A stretch of 32,909 nucleotides of DNA from Oscillospiraceae bacterium (lineage in GTDB: Bacteria > Bacillota > Clostridia > Oscillospirales > Acutalibacteraceae): NCBI GenBank assembly GCA_015065925.1, contig SVPL01000029.1, forward strand, positions 1-32,909, read 5' to 3'. Both the position numbers and the translations under genes were made by a program. Position 1 is the first letter of the stretch. Each line of letters opens with the position of its first letter. A model generated the notes under the pieces. It saw nothing but the letters and a program-made list of their open reading frames with translations. It had not been told where the DNA came from and searched no databases. Positions 24,340-32,718 of this stretch are shown here, in pieces.

Positions 24340-24891
24340 ATGGAACAGTCGTTAATACCCTTTAAGAAAATTTTAAAAAGCAGCAAGAAAACAACCGTTT
24401 TTATGATTTTGGCTTTAATAGGTATACTTTTTATTGCTTTTGGTGACCTTTCGGGTGGGGAAGATGTCTCGAATACAGCCGTTAAAAAACAAAGCGATTA
24501 TGAATACTGCCAAGAATTGGAAGGGAAGATAAGGACGCTTGTCACCGCTATTACGGGTAATGACTCTTGCGTTGTTGCAGTTACATTGGAAAATTCGGGA
24601 GAATATATCTACGCCGACCAAAATAAGTTGGATTTAAACCAAACTGAGGATAAGGCTACAAACGGCACTACCACCAAAAAAGAACAAAAAAGCGAACAAG
24701 AATATATTATTGTTGAGGGTAAGGACGGAGACCAAACCGCCCTTATTGTTACCGAAAAAAAGCCGGGAATAAGGGGGGTTGCAATAGTTGCATCCGGCAT
24801 TAATAATATGAACTATGACCTGATTTCATCCTGTATTTCTTCAATGCTTGGTATACCAAGCAGAAAAATCAGCATATCCGAAGCAGGGTAG
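24340..24891 (+). CDS. spoIIIAG: Stage III sporulation protein AG
   Basis: Single-pass protein of 183 aa: a TM helix (about 20-36) and an extracytoplasmic domain with the ring-building motif (CQELEGKIRTLVTAITG and the C-terminal ISSCISSMLGIPSRKISI). SpoIIIAG forms a large ring between mother cell and forespore. ATG 24340 is preceded by GGAGG (24326-24330); the GTG at 24331 is too close to be used. Confidence 0.93.
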   Translation: MEQSLIPFKKILKSSKKTTVFMILALIGILFIAFGDLSGGEDVSNTAVKKQSDYEYCQELEGKIRTLVTAITGNDSCVVAVTLENSGEYIYADQNKLDLNQTEDKATNGTTTKKEQKSEQEYIIVEGKDGDQTALIVTEKKPGIRGVAIVASGINNMNYDLISSCISSMLGIPSRKISISEAG

Positions 24892-24952
24892 TCCTTTAAT
24901 CTTTGAAGCGAACATAAAACCTTTAATAATCAATTTTAAGGAGCGAAAACCT

Positions 24953-25504
24953 ATGAAAAAGAAAAAGATTTTCGGCACAAAACAGATAGTTATGGCGGCT
25001 CTTTTAGCCGCTTTAGGCGGAGCCGTTTGGCTTAATATGCAGTATTCCACCGCGGCGGGCGGATTTGTAACGGGCACCTCATCTAACAAAAATTTGGGTG
25101 ACACAAAATATGTTGCTACGGTAAGTCAGGATACAGCAACCCCAACTGCGGCATCCACAGACTACTTTAAAACGGCGGCGGCAGAAAGAAAAAGTGCCCG
25201 TGAGGAGGCACTTGCTCTTTTGGAGGATACGCTAAAAAGCGCCGACTCTAATAGTGAAGCAAAGGCGGACGCAACTGAAAAAATGGCACTTATAGCCGAG
25301 CGAATGGAAAAGGAAGCCTCAATAGAAACCCTTATAAAGGCAAAAGGGTTTGAAAAAGCAATTGTTATTATTGGCGATGACAATGTGACCGCTATTGTAT
25401 CGGCTGAGGAGCTTTTACCCAGTCAAATATTGCAAATTCAGGATGCAGTAACCTCTCAAACCGAAATTTCTTTAGAAAATATTAAAATTGTTAATAAAAA
25501 ATAG
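24953..25504 (+). CDS. spoIIIAH: Stage III sporulation protein AH
   Basis: Single-pass protein of 183 aa with a TM helix (about 9-27) and a YscJ/FliF-like ring domain (about 105-180), preceded by an Ala/Glu/Lys-rich helical linker. SpoIIIAH binds forespore SpoIIQ to form the intercellular channel. The start is ATG 24953, with AAGGAG upstream; the open frame extends back into spoIIIAG but without a ribosome site. It completes the eight-gene operon. Confidence 0.93.
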   Translation: MKKKKIFGTKQIVMAALLAALGGAVWLNMQYSTAAGGFVTGTSSNKNLGDTKYVATVSQDTATPTAASTDYFKTAAAERKSAREEALALLEDTLKSADSNSEAKADATEKMALIAERMEKEASIETLIKAKGFEKAIVIIGDDNVTAIVSAEELLPSQILQIQDAVTSQTEISLENIKIVNKK

Positions 25505-25532
25505 TTGTACTCTTTGAAATTTGTGGTATAAT
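25505..25532 (+). promoter_or_regulatory. Promoter of asp23/yqhY
   Basis: TTGTAC (25505-25510), 16 bases, TATAAT (25527-25532) with an extended -10 TG (25524-25525). It separates the vegetative gene from the upstream sporulation operon. Confidence 0.65.
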
Positions 25533-25567
25533 AAATGTGTACATAAACTCAAGGAGGATTAAAAACT

Positions 25568-25912
25568 ATGGCAAGCAATTCAGGTTTAGCTATAAATAAT
25601 GAGGTTATTGCCCGTATGGCAGAAATGGCAACTCTTGAAACCGAGGGTGTTGTTGCTATGACGCGCGGTCCTATTTCTATGCCCAAAATTCTCGGTAAAA
25701 AGGGCGGTACCAAAGCGGTTACCGTTTCTACTGATCAGGGTATAATTGATATTGAGCTTTTTGTTAAGGTAAGTGACAAATTTAAGGTTTGTGACATTGC
25801 CGAAAAAATTCAGTCAGGCGTTAAAGAAAAACTACAGGGTATGACGGGCAGTGCCGTTACAAGGGTAAATGTTGTTGTTACTGATGTGGAGCTTACCGAA
25901 GAAGCTGAATAA
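25568..25912 (+). CDS. Asp23/Gls24 (YqhY) family envelope stress response protein
   Basis: Small protein of 114 aa with the complete Asp23 domain: LAINNEVIARMAEMATLETEGVVAM at the N-terminus and a VTRVNVVVTDVEL end. Members associate with the membrane; YqhY in Bacillus is linked to fatty-acid/acetyl-CoA carboxylase balance. AAGGAGG precedes the ATG. In many Firmicutes this gene lies between spoIIIAH and nusB; here the upstream context is kept, but the next gene is pncB. Confidence 0.92.
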   Translation: MASNSGLAINNEVIARMAEMATLETEGVVAMTRGPISMPKILGKKGGTKAVTVSTDQGIIDIELFVKVSDKFKVCDIAEKIQSGVKEKLQGMTGSAVTRVNVVVTDVELTEEAE

Positions 25913-25923
25913 TACTGCTTTTT

Positions 25924-25955
25924 ATTGGCTGTTGCATTTTTATGTGACAGCCAAT
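25924..25955. terminator. Long hairpin between asp23 and pncB
   Basis: ATTGGCTGT (25924-25932) pairs with ACAGCCAAT (25947-25955), and six further inner pairs can form, giving about 15 bp in all. No clean T-run follows. It may be a weak terminator of asp23, or an operator, since a possible pncB -35 (GTGACA, 25944-25949) lies in its right arm with TATATT at 25966-25971. Confidence 0.5.
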
Positions 25956-25988
25956 TAACATATTTTATATTGTCGAAAGGATGAAAAA

Positions 25989-27434
25989 ATGAAAGAAAAT
26001 CTTACAATGTTGATGGATCTTTATGAACTAACAATGGCAAACGGAATTTATTATTCCGACCAAAGGGATGTTGTTTGCTATTTTGATATGTTTTTCCGTC
26101 GCGTTCCTGATGATGGCGGTTTTGCCATTATGGCAGGGCTTTCTAAACTAATTGAGTATTTTAAAGAGCTTAATTTTAGCGAAGAAGATGTAGAATATCT
26201 TCGTGGACTCGGTCTTTTTGGCGAGGAATTTTTAGAGTATCTTGCAAACTTTAAATTCACCTGTGATGTGTGGGCTATCCCTGAGGGTACGCCTATTTTC
26301 CCAAGAGAGCCTATTGTTACTGTACGCGGTCCCGCAATTCAGGCATTTTTGGTGGAAACAATGGTTCTGCTTACTGTAAATCACCAGTCACTTATTGCTA
26401 CAAAGGCAAACAGAATTGTTCGCGCGGCAGGCGGAAGGGCAGTTTTAGAATTTGGTGCGAGACGCGCCCATAGCTATGATGCCGCTATTTTAGGCGCTCG
26501 TTCGGCTATAATCGGTGGATGCGTTGGTACTTCCTGTGTTAAAACGGCAAAGGACTTTGGGGTAAAGCCTTCGGGTACTATGGCGCACAGTTGGGTTCAG
26601 CTTTATAAGGATGAATACACCGCCTTTAAAACCTATGCTGAAAGATATCCCGATAGCTGTATGCTTCTTGTAGATACATACAATGTTTTAAAATCGGGTA
26701 TTCCTAATGCAATAAAGGTTTTTAATGAGGTGGTCGTGCCTAAAGGCTTCAGACCTCTCGGTGTTCGTATTGATAGCGGCGATATTACCTACCTTACCAA
26801 AAAGGTTCGCAAAATGTTGGATGATGCGGGCTTCCCCGATTGCAAAATCTGTGTTTCAAACTCTCTTGATGAATACCTTATTCGTGATATGCTTATTCAA
26901 GGTGCGGCGGTAGATAGCTTTGGCGTGGGTGAAAGACTTATTACAGCATCATCTGAGGCGGTTTTTGGCGGCGTTTATAAGCTGGTTGCCGTGCAAACCC
27001 CCGAAGGAAACATTATACCTAAAATTAAAATAAGTGAAAATACCGCAAAAATTACCATTCCTTCCTTTAAAAAGGTTTGGCGCCTTTTTGACAATGAAAG
27101 CGGTAAGGCAATTGCCGATGTTATCACCCTTCAAAATGAGGCTGTTGACGATTCCAAACCCTATGAGATTTTTGATCCCGAGCATACTTGGAAGCGCAAA
27201 ACCGTTACAAACTTCACCGCAAAGCCTTTAGTGGTACGCATTTTTGATAAGGGCGAATGTGTTTATAATTCTCCTTCGGTTTTAGAGATTGCAAGCTATT
27301 GTAAAGAGCAGGTTGACACCCTATGGGATGAAGTTAAGCGTTTTGAAAAACCACACACCTACTATGTTGACCTTTCAAAAAATCTTTGGGAAGAAAGAGC
27401 CCATCTGTTGGAAAAACACTCTGTTAAGGGGTAA
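25989..27434 (+). CDS. pncB: Nicotinate phosphoribosyltransferase
   Basis: Cytosolic enzyme of 481 aa that converts nicotinate, PRPP and ATP to nicotinate mononucleotide in the Preiss-Handler NAD salvage route. Characteristic parts are the N-terminal LTMLMDLYELTMANGIYY, FFRRVPDDGGFAIMAGL (about 35-51), EFGARRAHSYDAA (about 154-166), the SGTMAHSW segment with His200 and the RIDSGD phosphate-binding motif. AAAGG precedes the ATG. It is followed after 5 bp by an MBL-fold gene, then by the YcxB-like gene and a TIR-Sel1 gene. Confidence 0.96.
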   Translation: MKENLTMLMDLYELTMANGIYYSDQRDVVCYFDMFFRRVPDDGGFAIMAGLSKLIEYFKELNFSEEDVEYLRGLGLFGEEFLEYLANFKFTCDVWAIPEGTPIFPREPIVTVRGPAIQAFLVETMVLLTVNHQSLIATKANRIVRAAGGRAVLEFGARRAHSYDAAILGARSAIIGGCVGTSCVKTAKDFGVKPSGTMAHSWVQLYKDEYTAFKTYAERYPDSCMLLVDTYNVLKSGIPNAIKVFNEVVVPKGFRPLGVRIDSGDITYLTKKVRKMLDDAGFPDCKICVSNSLDEYLIRDMLIQGAAVDSFGVGERLITASSEAVFGGVYKLVAVQTPEGNIIPKIKISENTAKITIPSFKKVWRLFDNESGKAIADVITLQNEAVDDSKPYEIFDPEHTWKRKTVTNFTAKPLVVRIFDKGECVYNSPSVLEIASYCKEQVDTLWDEVKRFEKPHTYYVDLSKNLWEERAHLLEKHSVKG

Positions 27435-27439
27435 TATTA

Positions 27440-28291
27440 ATGGAAAATAATTACACAAATATATCTATTTTCGCTTCATCTGTCAGTGATAGAAGCTTTT
27501 ACATCAGGCTAAAGGATAACAGAATTGTTTTAATAGATATGGGCTGTGTTAATCTTTTAAAGCCTGATATTCCTTCAAAAAAACTCTTTGAGGATTTTGT
27601 AAAGGAGCTTCAATCTGTCTGCCAAAGTGAGGTAATTCGGGTGGCGGCGCTCTTTATAACTCATCCTCATGTCGACCACATAAATCTTTTGGAGCATCTG
27701 AAGGGCTTGGGACTTGATAAATACTTCGTTTTTGAAAAGATTATAAGAAAATTTCCGCCTGAAAGCTGGGTACCGCAAAATAATTGGGAAAATCCCGACT
27801 ACCCCCAAAAAATAGAAAATATTTTGCAGAGTATGGAAGGCACCGAGATAATAACTCCAAACAAAGGTGATGTCTTTGAGTTTGGCGGGGTTAAATTTGA
27901 AATACTTCTTACGGCTGATGAAGCGCCAGACGACGCAAAGGATTTAAACTATTTTTCCCTTTTAATAAGGCAATCGGTAAATGGGAAAACCGTTCTTTGG
28001 ACGGGAGATATGTCTGACTCACTAAGCCAAAAGGCAATAGATTTTTATGGTGATGACCTTAAGTGCGATATTTTGCAAATCCCCCATCACGGTACCCCCA
28101 ACTGCGGTAAAATGGAATTTTTCAAAAGGGCAGACGCAAAGCTTCATATATGGAATATTGCAAAAAATACATTTTTAGACCCCAATTATATGTTTGCTTA
28201 CGGTAAATTCCCCATTCCCACCGAAATTTATAATATGGAAACCCTAAAAATATTTTGCGGTGAGGAAAAACCGACAGAAATTAAATTATGA
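27440..28291 (+). CDS. MBL-fold (ComEC/Rec2-like) metallohydrolase
   Basis: Probably cytosolic protein of 283 aa, as no signal peptide is seen. The metallo-beta-lactamase metal site is visible as THPHVDH (His75, His77, Asp79, His80), Asp190 in LWTGD and His216/217 in IPHHGTPN, the last typical of ComEC-like and related stand-alone hydrolases. The natural substrate is unknown; nucleic acid or phosphodiester hydrolysis is possible by analogy. The start lies 5 bp after pncB, whose last codons supply a GGGG-type site, so the genes are probably co-translated. Confidence 0.86.
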   Translation: MENNYTNISIFASSVSDRSFYIRLKDNRIVLIDMGCVNLLKPDIPSKKLFEDFVKELQSVCQSEVIRVAALFITHPHVDHINLLEHLKGLGLDKYFVFEKIIRKFPPESWVPQNNWENPDYPQKIENILQSMEGTEIITPNKGDVFEFGGVKFEILLTADEAPDDAKDLNYFSLLIRQSVNGKTVLWTGDMSDSLSQKAIDFYGDDLKCDILQIPHHGTPNCGKMEFFKRADAKLHIWNIAKNTFLDPNYMFAYGKFPIPTEIYNMETLKIFCGEEKPTEIKL

Positions 28292-28301
28292 GGATATTTT
28301 T

Positions 28302-28781
28302 ATGATAGAATTTAAAAATACAACAACACTCTCTAAAAGTGATATAACCGAAATCAATAGTCACATTTACCTTAAAACACCCCTTTACATTGTGCTTTAC
28401 ATAATATGCATTTTGTCCATAGGGGCAAGACTTGTTGATTATTTTTTCTATAATGTGGTGAATTTAAGCGCAACAATACCTTTTTTGCTTGCGCTTATTG
28501 CAATGGTTTTTGTTTTTATAACAAATAATCGGAATATGTATAGGCAATCCCTTGACGACAACGGCAACTCCATTCAATATAATTACTCTCTTGAGGATGG
28601 AGCTTTAAAGCTTAGAACAAGCGATGGAAAATCGGGTGAAATGCCCAAAAATATGATTTACAAATCCTTTGAAACAAAAAATTGCTTTGCCGTAAGAAGT
28701 CGTGAAAATTCTTTTTTTATAATAAAAAAGAATGGATTTTCAGAAGGCGATGCAGATGCTCTAAGGGATTTTTTGAAGTGA
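28302..28781 (+). CDS. YcxB-like membrane protein
   Basis: Membrane protein of 159 aa: a short N-region, two helices (about 27-48 and 55-73) and a C-terminal cytosolic YcxB-like domain (about 85-159) with the ENSFFIIKKNGFSEGDADALRDFLK ending common in that family. The start was set to ATG 28302, 10 bp after the MBL stop with GAGGA upstream; the frame extends back to 28260 inside the previous gene without a ribosome site. Function of the family is unknown. It lies in the pncB-MBL operon just before the TIR-Sel1 gene. Confidence 0.8.
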   Translation: MIEFKNTTTLSKSDITEINSHIYLKTPLYIVLYIICILSIGARLVDYFFYNVVNLSATIPFLLALIAMVFVFITNNRNMYRQSLDDNGNSIQYNYSLEDGALKLRTSDGKSGEMPKNMIYKSFETKNCFAVRSRENSFFIIKKNGFSEGDADALRDFLK

Positions 28782-28844
28782 TTATAAATAAGGTCAAAGC
28801 TTAAAATCTGCAAAAATACAATAGATTTTTTGAGGTAGATAATA

Positions 28845-30425
28845 GTGAGTAAAGATATTTTTATTTCATACAAAAATGATGGTGAGGGTAATAATTTTGC
28901 GGCAAGATTATGCTCGGACTTGGAAAAATTAGGATACGATGTATATTACAATCCTAATGAACAGCACGCAGGCAGCTTTCCCGATAGATTAAAAAATGCC
29001 GTTAAATCCTGCAAGGATTTTTTACTTGTTTTAACTCGTCCTTGTCTTGAGCAGTTGATGAGGCATGATAAAATTGATTGGGTAAGAGAAGAATTAATTC
29101 TTGCGTATGAAAACGGCAAAAACATTATTCCTTTGTTAATGTCGGGTGTTACTATGCCTAAGGACAAGGAAGAAATGCCTGAGGATTTGCAATTCCTTCC
29201 CGATAAAGATTCTATAAATATGGTTGAGCCTTATGATAAATCTCCCTTATCCTTATTATTTGAGTGGATGAGTACCAAACCCATAAAAAAAGATTTGTAT
29301 AAGGATGCATATAATACCAATTCCAAACGGCAGTTGGCAGAAGATTTTGAAAAAGCAATGGCATCCAGTGAGCAAAATGATTTTAAGGCTATGTATGAAT
29401 TGGCAACATTTTATTTTTACGGCTTATTAGGTTCGGAAGAAGGCTGTGAAAGAAGTTATGTTGATGCCTATAAAATTCTGGAAAAGTTAATAAATAAGGA
29501 TTCCATATATAGTGAAAGCGCAGAGTCTATGGTAGCAGAGATGTATTATCACGGAGTTATGCCAAGGCAGGCGCAATCATATGCAATTGCATTAGAGCAT
29601 CACGAAAAGGCAAAAAGTGTTAGTGGATTTTCTGCTCGTGAAGCGGCTTATCTTAAATCTCGCGGTTGCGGTTGTGAATTTGATTACGATTCTATAGTAG
29701 AATATTATTCAAATGCAATAGAGCAGGGTGATAATGTTGCAATTGTTGGATTGGCAAAATTTTATTTAAGCTATGGAAAATACAAAGAAGCCGCCGATTT
29801 ATACCGCAAAGCAAGCGGTATTTGGCCTGAAGCCGAGTTCCAACTTGGAATGCTTTACAGAAACGGAGTTTTAGAGAATCCGCCAAAGCCGGATTTCTTC
29901 AAGGCGGCATTTTATTTTCAGCACGCAATATCCTCGGGTAGATGTAGCGCCGAGGTTTATCACGAGCTTGGAAGACTGTATTTTACTCCCGTAGGAGATT
30001 TTCCTAAGGATTTTAAAGAAGCAGAGAAAAATTTCTTAATTGCGGCAGATATGGGAAATAAGGAGGCTCAATATAAGCTTGGTTTAATGTATGAATATGG
30101 ATATACTAAAAAAGATATTTCAAAAGCAATCCATTATCATAAATTAGCGGCAGACAGAGGCGTTTCTTTTTCTGCCTATCATTTAGCTCTGCTTTACCAA
30201 GAGCCTGAATGTAAAAACTTCCAGGAGGCTTTCAGATATGCCGAAATCGCCGCAAAAAAAGGTGTTATGGAAGGCGAATTTATATTTGGTGTATTTTTGT
30301 ATTATGGCCGCGGTTGCGTTGCCGACGAAAACAGAGCTTATAAATATCTAAAACGGGCAAAAGAACACGGTATTTATGCGGCAAAAATTTTTCTTGAAAA
30401 AATAGCCGATACTAATGAAAATTAA
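28845..30425 (+). CDS. TIR domain - Sel1-like repeat protein
   Basis: Protein of 526 aa without signal or TM segments. Residues 1-140 form a TIR domain (DIFISYKND start, KDFLLVLTR, then DWVREELILAYENGKNIIPLL). The block DWVREE...GKNIIPL...MPEDLQ closely parallels the catalytic region of SARM1; Glu83 aligns with the NAD-cleaving glutamate. Residues about 165-520 are Sel1/TPR-like repeats of about 36 aa (for example AQYKLGLMYEYGY, AIHYHKLAADRGV), a ligand- or partner-sensing scaffold. Start GTG 28845, with TGAGGT upstream. TIR-NADases act in bacterial antiphage abortive responses, so an immunity or NAD-signalling role is plausible but unproven. Located 63 bp after the pncB-MBL-YcxB genes, with no clear promoter of its own. 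Confidence 0.87.
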   Translation: MSKDIFISYKNDGEGNNFAARLCSDLEKLGYDVYYNPNEQHAGSFPDRLKNAVKSCKDFLLVLTRPCLEQLMRHDKIDWVREELILAYENGKNIIPLLMSGVTMPKDKEEMPEDLQFLPDKDSINMVEPYDKSPLSLLFEWMSTKPIKKDLYKDAYNTNSKRQLAEDFEKAMASSEQNDFKAMYELATFYFYGLLGSEEGCERSYVDAYKILEKLINKDSIYSESAESMVAEMYYHGVMPRQAQSYAIALEHHEKAKSVSGFSAREAAYLKSRGCGCEFDYDSIVEYYSNAIEQGDNVAIVGLAKFYLSYGKYKEAADLYRKASGIWPEAEFQLGMLYRNGVLENPPKPDFFKAAFYFQHAISSGRCSAEVYHELGRLYFTPVGDFPKDFKEAEKNFLIAADMGNKEAQYKLGLMYEYGYTKKDISKAIHYHKLAADRGVSFSAYHLALLYQEPECKNFQEAFRYAEIAAKKGVMEGEFIFGVFLYYGRGCVADENRAYKYLKRAKEHGIYAAKIFLEKIADTNEN

Positions 30426-30437
30426 TATGATTTATAA

Positions 30438-30465
30438 AAAGAGGATGTAAAAATCGAACCTCTTT
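30438..30465 (+). other. Small hairpin after the TIR-Sel1 gene
   Basis: AAAGAGG (30438-30444) pairs with CCTCTTT (30459-30465) with no T-run after it. It lies just upstream of the strong terminator and is probably part of the 3' untranslated region. Confidence 0.35.
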
Positions 30466-30482
30466 AGGTAGAGGAATAAATA

Positions 30483-30540
30483 AAAAATCGTAATAGAAAC
30501 CAAAAATGAAAACAGTGTTTCTATTACGATTTTTGTGTAT
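30483..30540. terminator. Bidirectional terminator between TIR-Sel1 and ZIP genes
   Basis: A perfect 18-bp stem (30483-30500 with 30517-30534) with a 16-nt loop has A-runs at one side and T-runs at the other, so it can end transcripts in both directions. It separates the convergent TIR-Sel1 and ZIP transporter genes. Confidence 0.9.
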
Positions 30541-30609
30541 GTAGATATTTTACCACAATAAAGTAGGATTTCAATTGTAATTATCACAATTTAAGGTTTG
30601 TAAAAACAA

Positions 30610-31362
30610 TCATCCCAAAAGAACATCACTTACTAATATAAGACAAAATCCAACAAGCAGAGAGTAGGTAGCCCCTCTTTGATAGCCGTGTGAATGGGTT
30701 TCGGGAATCATTTCATCGCTTATAACATAAAGCATTGTGCCCCCTGCAAAAGCAAGGGCAAAGGGGAGTATTGTAGCGGAAAGGCTAACCGCAAAGTAGC
30801 CAAGCAATGTGCCTATAATCTCAACAACACCCGTAAGCGCTGCCGCTATAAAGGTTTTTTTAGGGGATATTCCCGCCGCAAGCATTGGGGCAATAATAAC
30901 CATTCCCTCGGGGATGTTTTGTAGGGCAATACCTCCCGCAATAAGAAGGGCTCCTTCGGGATTATCTGAACCAAAGCCTACACCCGCCGCAATGCCCTCG
31001 GGCAGATTGTGTATGGCAATGGCTGTGACAAATAAAAGCACCTTATTTAGATTTGCACTTGGGTGTGCTTCGCTTTCTGTACCTATAAGCTTGTGCATAT
31101 GCGGGACTAGCTTATCAATAAGATTAATACAAATCGCACCGCAAAAAATACCTGTTACGGTTATTAAAAGTCCCCATTTTCCGCCATATTCTAAAGAAGG
31201 CACAATAAGACCAAGCACCGCCGCCGCAAGCATAACACCCGCCGCAAAGGATAAAACAATATCGGCAAATTTGTGTGAGAATTTTTTGAAAATAAAGCCT
31301 ATTATGGAACCAATAATGGTTGCCCCACCAACACCAATGGCGGTTAAAAGTACAAGTTGCAT
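30610..31362 (-). CDS. ZIP family metal transporter
   Basis: Membrane protein of 250 aa with about eight helices, normal for bacterial ZIP/ZupT importers of Zn2+, Fe2+ or other divalent metals. Metal-path motifs are HNLPEG (118-123) and QNIPEG (148-153); ZupT usually has a histidine in the latter motif's metal environment, so selectivity may differ. A His-containing loop (HMHKLIGTESEAH, about 88-100) lies between helices. GGAAAGGAAA precedes the ATG. The next gene upstream on the same strand is a CaCA antiporter, 122 bp away; co-expression is possible. Confidence 0.92.
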   Translation of the reverse strand: MQLVLLTAIGVGGATIIGSIIGFIFKKFSHKFADIVLSFAAGVMLAAAVLGLIVPSLEYGGKWGLLITVTGIFCGAICINLIDKLVPHMHKLIGTESEAHPSANLNKVLLFVTAIAIHNLPEGIAAGVGFGSDNPEGALLIAGGIALQNIPEGMVIIAPMLAAGISPKKTFIAAALTGVVEIIGTLLGYFAVSLSATILPFALAFAGGTMLYVISDEMIPETHSHGYQRGATYSLLVGFCLILVSDVLLG

Positions 31363-31484
31363 AATATTTTCCTTTCCAAATGCAGGATTAATTAAATTGA
31401 AAATTGATTATTAAACCCATAATTTGTGCGTTCAAATTTCAATTTATCAAGTATATTTTTATTCCTTTGTTTGTGAAATTCAAG

Positions 31485-32498
31485 CTATTTTAGCATTATT
31501 GCGCCTGTCTCGTTAAGTACAAGGAACAACATATATAAAGCGTAAATTGTAAGAAGGGCAAAGCCTTGCCATTTTTTGAACCTTCCCATAATAATTGTGG
31601 GAATAACTGCAACTGCACAGGCTAAAATGCAAATAGGAAAATCAAAAATAAGGTTAATTCTTTCAACAGGAAGGGCTGAACCGTTTATAACAGCGCAAAG
31701 GGGAAGAATTAATGTGGTATCGATTATATTTGCGCCAACAATATTACCAACCGAAAGAGCCGATTCCTTTTTGCGAATAGCCGTAAGGGTTGTAACAAGC
31801 TCAGGGAGAGAAGTGCCAAGAGCGATTACCGTAAAGCCAATGATGGTTTCGCTAATACCAATTCCAAGAGCAATTGTCTTGCCTGAAGAAACAAGAAATT
31901 CTGCGCCAAAAACAATGGAAGCCGTACCAATTATAAAGAATAAAATTTTTGAAGGAATATCCTTTTTTTCGTAGACATCTATTTCATCATTTTCCGCGCC
32001 TTTTTTTCCTTCAATAAGGTTGCTGACCATAAATATAAGGAAAATTGCCCAAAGCACAAAAGCCGACCAAGTAGGCAATAAACCGCCCAAAGAAAGAAGG
32101 GTAAGACCAACAATAGCCCCAAGAAGAAGACCGCCTTTAAGTGAAAAACTTTTTCTGCTTATTATACCTGCCATTGCCACAAGTGAAACTCCCATAATAA
32201 GGGTTGTGTTAGCAGTAACCGAGCCGATGGCATTTCCTATTGCAAGCTGTGCCGAACCGTTCATTGCGGCCCTTACAGAAACAAGAAGCTCAGGTAGTGT
32301 TGTTGCAAATGAAACAACAGTAGCGCCGACAACAAATTTAGGAATACCCGTTGCCTCTGCAAACCAAGAGGCGGAATCAACAAACCAGTCCCCGCCCTTT
32401 ATTGTAAGAACAAGTCCAACAACAAAAATTACTGCCGCGACCGCTAAAAGTCTGCCACCGGAAAGACCGCTAAATAAAGTAAAACCAAAAAACTCCAT
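31485..32498 (-). CDS. Calcium/sodium antiporter (CaCA family, YrbG-like)
   Basis: Membrane protein of 337 aa with about ten helices and two inverted alpha repeats. The first has SFATTLPELLVS and GNAIGSVTANTTLI; the second has ALGTSLPELVTTL and GNIVGANIIDTTLI. These carry the ion-coordinating Glu and Asn/Asp residues of Ca2+/cation exchangers. It probably extrudes Ca2+ in exchange for Na+ or H+. GGGAG precedes the ATG, and a strong promoter lies upstream. Confidence 0.93.
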   Translation of the reverse strand: MEFFGFTLFSGLSGGRLLAVAAVIFVVGLVLTIKGGDWFVDSASWFAEATGIPKFVVGATVVSFATTLPELLVSVRAAMNGSAQLAIGNAIGSVTANTTLIMGVSLVAMAGIISRKSFSLKGGLLLGAIVGLTLLSLGGLLPTWSAFVLWAIFLIFMVSNLIEGKKGAENDEIDVYEKKDIPSKILFFIIGTASIVFGAEFLVSSGKTIALGIGISETIIGFTVIALGTSLPELVTTLTAIRKKESALSVGNIVGANIIDTTLILPLCAVINGSALPVERINLIFDFPICILACAVAVIPTIIMGRFKKWQGFALLTIYALYMLFLVLNETGAIMLK

Positions 32499-32542
32499 AT
32501 TTTTCTCCCAAAATCATACATAGTAATTGAAATTTTAGTCAT

Positions 32543-32571
32543 ATTATATCATACTAATTAAAGAAATACAA
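32543..32571 (-). promoter_or_regulatory. Sigma-A promoter of the CaCA antiporter
   Basis: On the minus strand TTGTAT (32566-32571), 17 bases, TATAAT (32543-32548). It sits just downstream of the terminator of the YbjQ gene. Confidence 0.65.
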
Positions 32572-32573
32572 TA

Positions 32574-32609
32574 AAAATTCGGGTGAAATTACTCTGATTC
32601 ATCCGAATT
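32574..32609 (-). terminator. Terminator after the YbjQ-type gene
   Basis: A 12-bp stem (32576-32587 with 32598-32609, one G-U pair) with a 10-nt loop, followed on the minus strand by TTTTTAT. The 110 bases between it and the YbjQ stop codon hold only small inverted repeats and no gene. Confidence 0.7.
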
Positions 32610-32718
32610 TCTTGGATTAAATCCGTCTAAATTTTTCAGGCGGATAATTTTGCTTTATAAATCTAATTATTTAGATTCCTTAATTGCAGCCTGTGCTGCT
32701 GTCGGCAAAAGAAGGAAA

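Noticed and set aside
24848-24952. 35-residue N-terminal extension of SpoIIIAH
   Set aside because: It lies in the end of spoIIIAG and the spacer, without a ribosome site; AAGGAG points to ATG 24953.
32650-32718. Short minus-strand frame after the YbjQ stop that reads like a protein C-terminus (PTAAQAAIKESK)
   Set aside because: It is in a different frame from YbjQ, only about 20 codons long and bounded by a stop upstream. A frameshifted extension cannot be excluded but is not supported.
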